Assembly: GCA_041725895.1 (NCBI GenBank)
Contig: JBGRQA010000051.1
Location: 1 to 23,177, forward strand
Source: JBGRQA01 sp041725895
GTDB lineage: Bacteria; Bacteroidota; Bacteroidia; Bacteroidales; Marinifilaceae
Length of the DNA stretch: 23,177 bases
Direction of reading: 5' to 3'
How positions within the stretch are numbered: the first letter of the stretch is position 1; every line of letters starts with the position of its first letter. The notes under the pieces are model-generated. The model had not been told where the DNA came from. It did no database searches and saw only the letters and a list, made by a program, of their open reading frames with translations. Position numbers and translations under genes: made by a program. Below are positions 15,848-22,802 of the stretch, piece by piece.

Positions 15848-16328
15848 CAAGCCTTGATAAACAAAGATTTACAAGAGGGATTTTCTTACATGGAAATTCT
15901 AAAAAAAATCAAGATATTTTGCTGTCTTTCTCTCTACTCAATTGCCAACCCTCCTTAAATATTGATTCTTTTCCGGATCCTCTCACACATTTTGGAGCAC
16001 AGCAAAGGAATGCCGAAAGGAAAAAATGGGAAGTTGCAAGATACAAAAAAGGAAACAACAAACTTGCCCCCTTATTCTTTGACTAACAAACAATAAACAC
16101 AGATATCATAACAAATATTTATGGAAGATAAATTACCATTAAAGCTGAAAGCTTTAAACGAGTACCGCCCCTATCTTCTCAAAGGCACAAAGCTCTTCTG
16201 CATTGCAAAAAGTTAATTCAATCTAGCCTTGAAGTAGGACACAAAATGAAGCTTGCATCAATCACTCATACCACCGACTAATACAGTGGATTAGGGTTTA
16301 ACACAAACAGCTATGGCAAGTAACTAAA
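15848..16328. other. AT-rich intergenic region between regulator and susC, no gene seen
   Basis: About 480 bp without a credible coding frame on either strand; an open frame on the plus strand starting at 15811 covers the promoter and has no recognisable content. The only regular structure is a near-perfect palindrome TTAAAGCT-GAA-AGCTTTAA at 16139-16157 (8-bp arms, 3-bp centre), which could be an additional operator or chance. Confidence 0.4.
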
Positions 16329-16362
16329 GGGGTATTACAAACACAACGATCGACAATACCCC
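16329..16362 (-). terminator. Probable terminator after the regulator gene
   Basis: On the minus strand GGGGTATT (16362-16355) and AATACCCC (16336-16329) form an 8-bp stem with an 18-nt loop, followed by TTTAGTTACTT. It lies 36 bp past the regulator stop. The loop is long and the U-tract is broken, so it is a weak terminator at best; it would leave susC mainly under its own promoter. Confidence 0.5.
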
Positions 16363-16397
16363 ATGAGAAATCAAATGAGTAAACCAATAAAAAGGTT

Positions 16398-19331
16398 TTA
16401 AAACTGGATCATGAATTCAGTCAGGTTGTCACTGGATGAGAAATCCAGCTTTTTCCGCAAGCGGTAGCGATGAACCTCCACACTTCTGGGGGATATATTT
16501 AAAAGTGGAGCAATCTCCTTGGTGGTAAGGTTCATTTTCAAATAAGCACACAAACGCAAATCCTTGGGGGTAAGATCCGGATATTCATTTTTCAGCCGGT
16601 TAAAGAAATCAACGTGTGCCCGGTCGAAATGTTGTTCAAAAATCTTCCAGTCATCCTCATTGTTAATATTCTTATCAATTAGTTTGACTACCCGTTCCAA
16701 ATACTTGGCAGGATATCTTTGCTTTAGCTCCTCCTTTTGTTTCAGGATCTCTTCCTTCACTTCAAGAAGCACCGCATTTTTACGGATGATAGACATAGTA
16801 GAGTTGGCCAATTCACTGCTCTTATGGGATAGCTCATTGCGCAAGTTTTCATTCCGGAGCTTGATCATCTTTTGTTCGGCAGCTCGACGTTCCTCCTCCT
16901 GCTTTTCCCTCATTATTCGTTCCTGCTCTAATTGGTAGGCTTTCCGTTGCTTTCGGTAATATCTTCGAATACCAATGGGCACGATTACAATCAAAAACAA
17001 TCCAATAGAGGAGAATCCCCCAATGGCCCACATGGTTGCATACCAGGGAGGACGTATCTCAAAGGAATAGGATACTTCCGGTAATGCATTCCCAAATTCA
17101 TCCTCCCCTTTTACCTTAAAAACATACATTCCCCAGGGCAAACGGTAATATTCCAGACTGGTTTGGAACGAAGGTGCCGACCAAACGGAATCCAATCCTT
17201 CCAATTGGGTCTGAAAACGAATAGGTTTCCCCGGCGACGAAATACTTGAATACTGAAAGCGAATCGAATTCTCGAAGTAGGGAAGAATGACTTTGTTGGC
17301 AGAGGATTTTAAAGGAAAGTGTTTCTCTTCCATAGTTTGCGAATGGCCAGAAATCTCTCGAAAGAAAATAGAACTTTCGGAATGTGGTTTACGGTTTAGG
17401 GAATCCATTTTCAGTACAGCATAACCGTTTTCCAAACAGATTAAGGCTTCCATGGCGGTCAAGGGAATTATATTTTCATGACCTTCCACCAAACTTCGGT
17501 TAGGTTCGTTCAACAAAAGTTCCATCTTCTTTTCAAAGCCTCCCTGTTGCTTTTGAAAGAAAGCCATCTTCCGTTTTTTTACAAACCAATACCCCCCATC
17601 GTTCCCTTTAATGATCCGATGGGCCGAAATATATTCGTCCAAACACCGATTTAATTGCTCATAAGGTACAATGGTATCCTGAAGGTCGTCATAGGTATAG
17701 ATTCCCTGCGACGAGGTAAAAACAATGCGGTTATAGAATTCAAAAACATGAAAGCCCAAATCAGATGGAAGCCCTTCAGCTTTCCCATACTTTTCAACGA
17801 CCACTGGTTTTCGAAAATTCTGGCTAAGCCTTACCTTATAGACCTCTTTTTTGTGGGAATGATTCACCCAAATGTTTCCAAACGGATCCACCGATATAAA
17901 CCGGGAGGGTTCACGAAAACCTCGCAAGTTCCTAAAAAATGTCCATCGGCCATCCTTATCCTTCCTGAACAATACCAGGGAGGTATAGGTACTTTGAATC
18001 AGAAAATCCTGTCCTTTGGCCACCAATTTCCGAAAGTTGTAGCCACCCCCGGTACTTGAAATCCGGACCATTTTATCCTTCTCAATCCGGAATGTGCCCG
18101 TATTGTGCCCACATAGCAACTGACCGTCGATTACCTCCAGGGACCACACCTGCCCCACACTCTCTGGGATCAATTGAAATTCGTTCAATTTTAGAGTCGC
18201 GAGATCCTTTCCCCCTGTAGGGTAACGGTAGACTCCCTGGTTCGTTCCCAGGTAAAGGGCACCTTGATGCAGCGCTGCAGTATGCACCACCCCAATATCT
18301 GACTTCCGCTCCACCACATAGTTAACAGGGTAATTAAAATCGACACAACTGATGCCATTATTTAAAGCCATCCACAACCTTCCCTGGGGATCCAAATCCA
18401 AACCTAAAACTGTATTGCTCTCCAGATAATTTTGAGTATTCAAGTGCGACAATACTTCTCCCTTCGGGTTGATCACATAAACCCCATCCTGAATGGTTCC
18501 GATGTAGTAATTATGACCATCCCAAACTCCTCGGTTAATCTCTTTTCCTCTTAAGCTATCCTGTGCGGGACAATCCCAAATGCGAAACCCGGAATGATCC
18601 CAAATTGTTAAGCCCTTCTTAATAGAACCCAACAAAAAACCATTTTCCCCATAGGGAAGAAATACACGAGTAAAAGCCTTCTTCTGCAACGAACTACCCG
18701 AAATCTCAACAAACTGACTCCCTGTAAACTCCAAAAGATTATCACGGGTTTCCTGAGCAACAAATTTTTTCCTGGCTTTAAGTAGAAACAAAATAGATTT
18801 AGAGGGTTGGAAATGTTGTACTTTTTTCCCATCCCAACAAAAAACCACCGAAAACGACTGGAAATAAATTTTCCCCGCTTCTCCCTCTACAATCTTCCAG
18901 ATCTCCTCGTTGTGAAGTTTAAAATCCATTAACGAATCACTCAGGGAGGTATAATGCAACTGTCCAAAATCGCCCTTTTCCCAGTAGCCAAACTCCTCAT
19001 AAGAACCGGTGTAAATCCGCTGGTCATTTCCAACCAACACCGCGCGCACCTTGGTTCCATTGGGCAGAGGATACATCACCCAATTTATCCCATCATATTC
19101 CAGAAGTCCCTCATCATTTCCAATGTAAATCATCCCCTGGCGGGAATGTGAAACCGACCAGTTTTTGCTGTACCCCCCATACTGTTCCTTGTTAAAGTTG
19201 ATCACATGGGGTTGTTGAATGGCCCAAAGGGAGTCGAATGATCCCGTAAACACAACAACCAAGAAAAACAACCGGATATACCTGTTACAGTAATGCAAAA
19301 CTTCAAAAACATTCAAGGGTAATCTCTCCAT
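16398..19331 (-). CDS. Transmembrane PUL regulator: beta-propeller, Y_Y_Y, LuxR-type HTH
   Basis: The product is 977 aa. An N-terminal hydrophobic segment (about 20-38) exports a large periplasmic region built from propeller-type repeats (about 45-650, for example MIYIGNDEGLLEYDGINW, GRLWMALNNGISCVDFN and GNIWVNHS). A Y_Y_Y domain follows (about 685-760, with LEYYRLPWGMYVFKVKG), then one transmembrane helix (about 766-788), a charged coiled coil (about 795-880), and a C-terminal LuxR/GerE helix-turn-helix (about 918-977, with TTKEIAPLLNISPRSVEVHR). There is no histidine kinase, receiver or AraC domain, so it is not a hybrid two-component system; ligand binding outside would have to act through the coiled coil directly on a membrane-tethered DNA-binding domain. 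Sitting just upstream of susC and in the same direction, it is the likely local activator. The ligand is unknown, presumably an oligosaccharide of the target glycan. Confidence 0.9.
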   Translation of the reverse strand: MERLPLNVFEVLHYCNRYIRLFFLVVVFTGSFDSLWAIQQPHVINFNKEQYGGYSKNWSVSHSRQGMIYIGNDEGLLEYDGINWVMYPLPNGTKVRAVLVGNDQRIYTGSYEEFGYWEKGDFGQLHYTSLSDSLMDFKLHNEEIWKIVEGEAGKIYFQSFSVVFCWDGKKVQHFQPSKSILFLLKARKKFVAQETRDNLLEFTGSQFVEISGSSLQKKAFTRVFLPYGENGFLLGSIKKGLTIWDHSGFRIWDCPAQDSLRGKEINRGVWDGHNYYIGTIQDGVYVINPKGEVLSHLNTQNYLESNTVLGLDLDPQGRLWMALNNGISCVDFNYPVNYVVERKSDIGVVHTAALHQGALYLGTNQGVYRYPTGGKDLATLKLNEFQLIPESVGQVWSLEVIDGQLLCGHNTGTFRIEKDKMVRISSTGGGYNFRKLVAKGQDFLIQSTYTSLVLFRKDKDGRWTFFRNLRGFREPSRFISVDPFGNIWVNHSHKKEVYKVRLSQNFRKPVVVEKYGKAEGLPSDLGFHVFEFYNRIVFTSSQGIYTYDDLQDTIVPYEQLNRCLDEYISAHRIIKGNDGGYWFVKKRKMAFFQKQQGGFEKKMELLLNEPNRSLVEGHENIIPLTAMEALICLENGYAVLKMDSLNRKPHSESSIFFREISGHSQTMEEKHFPLKSSANKVILPYFENSIRFQYSSISSPGKPIRFQTQLEGLDSVWSAPSFQTSLEYYRLPWGMYVFKVKGEDEFGNALPEVSYSFEIRPPWYATMWAIGGFSSIGLFLIVIVPIGIRRYYRKQRKAYQLEQERIMREKQEEERRAAEQKMIKLRNENLRNELSHKSSELANSTMSIIRKNAVLLEVKEEILKQKEELKQRYPAKYLERVVKLIDKNINNEDDWKIFEQHFDRAHVDFFNRLKNEYPDLTPKDLRLCAYLKMNLTTKEIAPLLNISPRSVEVHRYRLRKKLDFSSSDNLTEFMIQF

Positions 19332-19408
19332 AAAAAGCTAAAGATACTGCGTGGTAAAATGGAATTTAAGTTTGAACAGGCTAAAGTAGAAAAATTTATT
19401 TGATTTAA

Positions 19409-19615
19409 AGCATCCACCCCCAAGGCTCAGTAAAAAGGGGATTGGCTGCACCAGCAGATGCTCCTGAAGTATTCAAAAGCCTCACGGGCACTCCTCTTTT
19501 ATTAGTTGAGTGCTTTCCTTTCGGTTATTACTACTCCACGCCCGGCAGGCCATTACTGCCTTAGGCTGCTCCAAAGGTGATTGGCTCGGCTCCTCACTCC
19601 AGGTGAGGCTCCGAG
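19409..19615. other. Block of consecutive RNA-like hairpins upstream of the regulator
   Basis: This GC-richer island in an AT-rich gap contains at least four foldable elements. At 19409-19462, outer arms AGCATC/GATGCT enclose a CCACCCCC/GGGGATTGG stem and a CTGC-ACCA-GCAG hairpin, giving a three-way junction. GCACTC/GAGTGC pair at 19488-19513, and GGCAG/CTGCC at 19544-19560. At 19585-19615 a two-part stem forms from CTCGG and CCTCAC with GTGAGG and CCGAG. It starts 78 bp upstream of the regulator ATG. I do not recognise an RNA family, tRNA or insertion-sequence end. It could be a structured leader, a small RNA or a decayed mobile-element end; strand cannot be decided. Confidence 0.4.
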
Positions 19616-19822
19616 TAAAAACGACCTAAGCACAAGTAATCAATAACCATAGTCCCTCCCGTAAGTAAAGGTCGGTCAATTCAACAAATCGAGTGAATTA
19701 ACCCCAACCTTCCCATGGTCAACACAAAATGAATTATTTCTCCCCCTCTCCCAATAAATATCCCTCCTATTAAGACCTTGTCTCTGGCCCTAATCAAAAC
19801 TATACTTCTCCTGGACCATCTC
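19616..19822. other. Intergenic DNA with a possible -7 box, no gene
   Basis: No credible coding frame. On the minus strand TAGTTTTG at 19802-19795 fits the Bacteroidota -7 consensus TAnnTTTG, but no TTTG occurs 19-21 bp upstream. The 11-bp repeat array begins exactly 20 bp upstream, so this may be an activator-dependent promoter whose transcript would carry a leader of roughly 460 nt, including the hairpin block, before the regulator start. Confidence 0.3.
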
Positions 19823-19888
19823 CGTATCAAAGTCGTATTAAACTCGTAGTAAAGTAGTAGTTGAGTCGTATTAAATTCGTAAATAATC
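19823..19888. repeat. Array of 11-bp direct repeats, about six units
   Basis: Plus-strand units: CGTATCAAAGT (19823), CGTATTAAACT (19834), CGTAGTAAAGT (19845), AGTAGTTGAGT (19856), CGTATTAAATT (19867), a 10-bp CGTAAATAAT (19878), then CGTT at 19888. The rough consensus is CGTATTAAAGT. The period equals one helical turn. An imperfect palindrome ATTCGTA...TACGAAT (19875-19903) overlaps the last units. The unit length is not a multiple of three and the frames contain stops, so it is not a coding repeat. It lies in the gap upstream of the regulator gene. Confidence 0.7.
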
Positions 19889-20035
19889 GTTATTGATACG
19901 AATTTTTATCAAAGATGATACCAGGAAAGTCCCTATCATATCCGGAGCAAATGTAAGGAAAGCCTTACAAATCACCAGATCATACAAAAGAAAGGGATGG
20001 AGATACATCGTTGGTTATTCACTGCCAAGACCAAT

Positions 20036-20066
20036 AAAAAAAGGCCCCCACATGGTGGAAGGCCTT
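20036..20066 (-). terminator. Intrinsic terminator after the S1 sulfatase at 20142
   Basis: On the minus strand AAGGCC (20066-20061) pairs with GGCCTT (20046-20041), and inside it CCAC (20058-20055) pairs with GTGG (20051-20048) around a 3-nt loop; the stem runs straight into a T-tract at 20042-20036. It lies about 75 bp past the sulfatase stop and ends the anSME-FGE-sulfatase unit. Confidence 0.8.
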
Positions 20067-20141
20067 CATTTATTCTAGGTTATCCTTAAGAAAGGATTTT
20101 TATTCCTACTAATCCATTCCGTTCTTTTAAACGGAATCGCG

Positions 20142-21623
20142 TTACATCGATTTAGGTGGTAAAACCGGTCCTGTCTTTTGCAACCATTTTTCGATACTTC
20201 GACTCAGACGTTTCACAATTCCTTGGTTTTCCCCGGAAATGTCGCGCAAGTTTTTGGGATCCTTTAGATCATCAAACAGTAAGCAAGCATCTGTACCCTT
20301 GATCAGACGATAGCGACCATCGGTGGCCATTACATAACCATCAATTTCTCCAAAGGCAACCTTACGTACACTTTTGGCCTTTCCGGTCAAAAGAGGAACC
20401 AGGCTATGGCTGGTTTTGCAATGATTCAACTGACTCTTTTCCGCCTGAGCTACATCCAGAGAGGTTTGAATCAAATCGATGAGTTCAACCGGTGCATCCA
20501 CCACTTTATTGGTTTGGAAACGCGGTGGATAAGATACAATCATCGCAGGGTTGGTTATCTGGCGGAACAAAGTCCCTTTGTGCTGGCGTTGATGGTCGCC
20601 CAACATCACCCCCTGGTCGGAAAAGAAGACAATGATAGTATTTTCAAACTGACCATTTTTCTTCAAGGCCTCAATAACACGCCCCACTTGATGATCCAGG
20701 AAATTAACAGCAGCACAGTGTCCAACCTGCTCTTTCTTGTGTACCTTTTCATTAGTGATCAGTTTGGTTTTTTTCACCAACAATTCAGGAACCTGATAAT
20801 CGGTAGTGGTACTCCCTGGCATATCGTCCTCCTTGAAAGGATCGTGATAAGGTTGTGCCACATCGTAAGGACCATGAGGAACCGAATAGTTCAACCACAA
20901 GAAGAATGGTTTTTCATCCTGATAATCAGAAAGAAACTCTTCGGCATTATGTGTAAAGAAACCATCTAAATAGGCATCTTCGGGCAAAGTAGAGATCTCA
21001 GGATACTCCTTAACAAACTGCTCCAAATGACCGGATTCTTTTAAGAAATTATAATACCAATCCTTTAATTCCTTGTTTTTTTTCTGCTTTTTGGCTTTCT
21101 TTTTCTTTTTGGAGTTGGCCTTAAATTTTCGTGACAAGACCACACGCCCTTCGGTTTGTTGCACAAAATCGAACCCCATTTGAGTATGCATGGCTTCGGT
21201 CTTTTCCATTCCCTTTTTATAGGGTCTTATGTGGCATTTTCCAATCCATGCGGTATAGTAACCTGCCGATTGTAATCCCTGAGGGAATGTCCACACATCC
21301 TTGGGTAGCGACTTCATTTCACCATTGTTATAGAAGCCCAAATTATGAGGATAAAGCCCTGTCATCAGTGAGTTCCTTGAGGGTGCACACATCATACCCT
21401 GACAAACAGCATTTTGAAAACGCACCCCAGTTTTAGCCAAATGATCAATGTTTGGCGTTTGAACCAGGGGACTACCAAAACAACTTAAATATTCGTAATT
21501 CAAATCATCTACCTCGATGAAAAGAATGTTGGGCCGTGCCTTCTCCTTTTGGTCTGCGGCATTCACCCCTTTCGACAGGATTAGTGCAGTTGCCAGCATG
21601 GCAACGCTTTTTAACTTCATCAT
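20142..21623 (-). CDS. S1-family sulfatase, exported (CAPSR motif, Lys-rich insert)
   Basis: The product is 493 aa with a Sec signal (cleavage near VNA|AD, residue 22-23). Motifs: D39-D40 in FIEVDDLNYEYLSCFG, the C79-A-P-S-R83 sequon, K129/H131 in GKCHIRP, NYSVPHGPYD, and VFFSDQGVMLGDHQRQHKGT. CAPSR and the DQG-x-LGDH arrangement recall the iduronate-2-sulfatase and choline-sulfatase branches of S1; I do not assign a subfamily. Odd feature: residues 164-186 contain a very basic insert (NSKKKKKAKKQKKNKELK and flanks) with 12 lysines in an 18-residue stretch, possibly for binding a polyanionic substrate. It lies 62 bp downstream of the FGE gene, in the same transcript as anSME and FGE, and is followed by a terminator. 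The first two codons are both ATG. Confidence 0.92.
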   Translation of the reverse strand: MMKLKSVAMLATALILSKGVNAADQKEKARPNILFIEVDDLNYEYLSCFGSPLVQTPNIDHLAKTGVRFQNAVCQGMMCAPSRNSLMTGLYPHNLGFYNNGEMKSLPKDVWTFPQGLQSAGYYTAWIGKCHIRPYKKGMEKTEAMHTQMGFDFVQQTEGRVVLSRKFKANSKKKKKAKKQKKNKELKDWYYNFLKESGHLEQFVKEYPEISTLPEDAYLDGFFTHNAEEFLSDYQDEKPFFLWLNYSVPHGPYDVAQPYHDPFKEDDMPGSTTTDYQVPELLVKKTKLITNEKVHKKEQVGHCAAVNFLDHQVGRVIEALKKNGQFENTIIVFFSDQGVMLGDHQRQHKGTLFRQITNPAMIVSYPPRFQTNKVVDAPVELIDLIQTSLDVAQAEKSQLNHCKTSHSLVPLLTGKAKSVRKVAFGEIDGYVMATDGRYRLIKGTDACLLFDDLKDPKNLRDISGENQGIVKRLSRSIEKWLQKTGPVLPPKSM

Positions 21624-21685
21624 ACTGTTACTATTTCGTTTATTCGACCAAATCGGTCGATCATGTATATCACCTAAGTCTTGTG

Positions 21686-22783
21686 CTATTTATCTTTCAC
21701 ACAACGAAAGCCGGTATGGCTCAAACCTGTATCGGCACTTGTCTTCATGCGGGCTGCTACGCGGTACCCCGAGCAATAGCTATCGTTACAAAGGAAGGAC
21801 CCACCGCGCACCACACGCTTTGGTACAGTAGGTTCCTGAGGGTCGTAGCTGGATTCAGGTCCCTTCGGATTAACCACTCCATTGGCTACAGTTTTGTAGT
21901 AATCGGAATGGTACCAGTCGGCACACCACTCCCACACATTCCCAGCCATATCGTACAACCCAAATAGATTGGGATGAAATGATTTCACGGGTGAGGTGGC
22001 ATAGAAGCCATCCCTACCTGTGTTTTGATTGGGAAACTGTCCCTGCCAGGTATTGGCTTTTACATTACCTTTATCCACATTTTCATTTCCCCAAGGGTAG
22101 ATCTCGTTAGATAAACCTCCCCGGGCTGCGTACTCCCATTCAGCTTCAGTTGGCAAACGCTTTCCGGCCCATTTGCAGTAAGCCATAGCATCCTCCCAGG
22201 CCACATGTACCACAGGATGATCCTCCAGCCCCTTAAGATTAGAACCGGATCCCTGGGGATGGCGCCAGCTGGCACCCGCCACCCACGACCACCATACAGG
22301 GGCTCCGTGTACATTTACCGGATAAGATGGGGAATTAAACACCAATGAGGCCGGAACCAGCAGACTCTCATCCGGCTTGGGCGTTCCGGGAGGCAATTGC
22401 TTCTTCATCTCTTCCCAGTCGGGTTTTCGTTCGGCAACCGTAACATAACCGGTTGCGTCCACAAATTCTTTGAACTGGGCATTGGTCACCTCATGAACAT
22501 CCATCCAGAAACCAGCAACCTCTACCTTATGCTTGGGAAATTCATCAGCCTGGGCCTGCTCATTGTCTCCGCCCATCATAAAAGTACCACCCGGGATAAA
22601 AACCATCCCTTTGTGCTCTTTTTGAGGAACATTATTAAAACGTGAAGGAAGGTTCTGACAGCAACTCTTTTTCTCACTTTCTTCTGCTTTCTGTGCAGAA
22701 CTCTTTTCTGAACAGGCGGACAAAGCTAACACTCCAGACACTAAAATGCAGAGTCCAATATTTTGATATCCTTTTCTAAACAT
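21686..22783 (-). CDS. Formylglycine-generating enzyme (FGE/SUMF1 type), exported lipoprotein
   Basis: The product is 365 aa from the ATG at 22783. A lipoprotein signal (LALSAC, Cys24) precedes a complete FGE-sulfatase domain. Landmarks are GMVFIPGGTFMMGGDNEQ (about 60-77), EVTNAQFKEFVDATGYVT, SWRHPQGSGS, HPVVHVAWEDAMAYCKWAG, KRLPTEAEWEYAARGG, YPWGNEN, GLYDMAGNVWEW and VVRGGSFLCNDSYCSGYR near the C-terminus. The last segment holds both cysteines, C332 and C337, with the spacing of human C336/C341, so it should be a true copper- and oxygen-dependent FGE rather than one of the many Cys-lacking relatives. It acts on the CxPxR sequon. Position after the signal sequence implies action outside the cytoplasm. 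An open frame extends upstream to 23014 but overlaps anSME; the 22783 start, 19 bp after the anSME stop, has a Shine-Dalgarno and a sensible signal peptide. Confidence 0.93.
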   Translation of the reverse strand: MFRKGYQNIGLCILVSGVLALSACSEKSSAQKAEESEKKSCCQNLPSRFNNVPQKEHKGMVFIPGGTFMMGGDNEQAQADEFPKHKVEVAGFWMDVHEVTNAQFKEFVDATGYVTVAERKPDWEEMKKQLPPGTPKPDESLLVPASLVFNSPSYPVNVHGAPVWWSWVAGASWRHPQGSGSNLKGLEDHPVVHVAWEDAMAYCKWAGKRLPTEAEWEYAARGGLSNEIYPWGNENVDKGNVKANTWQGQFPNQNTGRDGFYATSPVKSFHPNLFGLYDMAGNVWEWCADWYHSDYYKTVANGVVNPKGPESSYDPQEPTVPKRVVRGGSFLCNDSYCSGYRVAARMKTSADTGLSHTGFRCVKDK

Positions 22784-22789
22784 CCTGTA

Positions 22790-22796
22790 CTCCTCC
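22790..22796 (-). promoter_or_regulatory. Strong Shine-Dalgarno for the FGE gene
   Basis: GGAGGAG on the minus strand ends 6 nt before the ATG at 22783. Such a motif is rare in Bacteroidota and supports 22783 as the FGE start. It sits in the 19-bp gap after the anSME stop codon. Confidence 0.6.
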
Positions 22797-22802
22797 AAAT
22801 CC

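Noticed and set aside
15811..16086. 91-codon open frame on the plus strand in the regulator-susC gap
   Set aside because: No family resemblance, no signal for translation, and it covers the candidate operator of susC.
19405..19524. Stop-free run of 39 codons on the minus strand reading like a protein end (LLNTSGASAGAANPLF, EPWGWML)
   Set aside because: Striking when read, but there is no ATG, and the same bases form the hairpins described above. A decayed gene or repeat remnant cannot be shown without a search.
19893..20078. 61-codon open frame on the plus strand starting at a TTG
   Set aside because: It runs through the terminator of the neighbouring sulfatase and has a non-ATG start with no visible ribosome site.
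21644..21660. TCGACC/GGTCGA hairpin between the FGE and sulfatase genes
   Set aside because: Only 6 bp and no U-tract; too little to call a terminator or operator.
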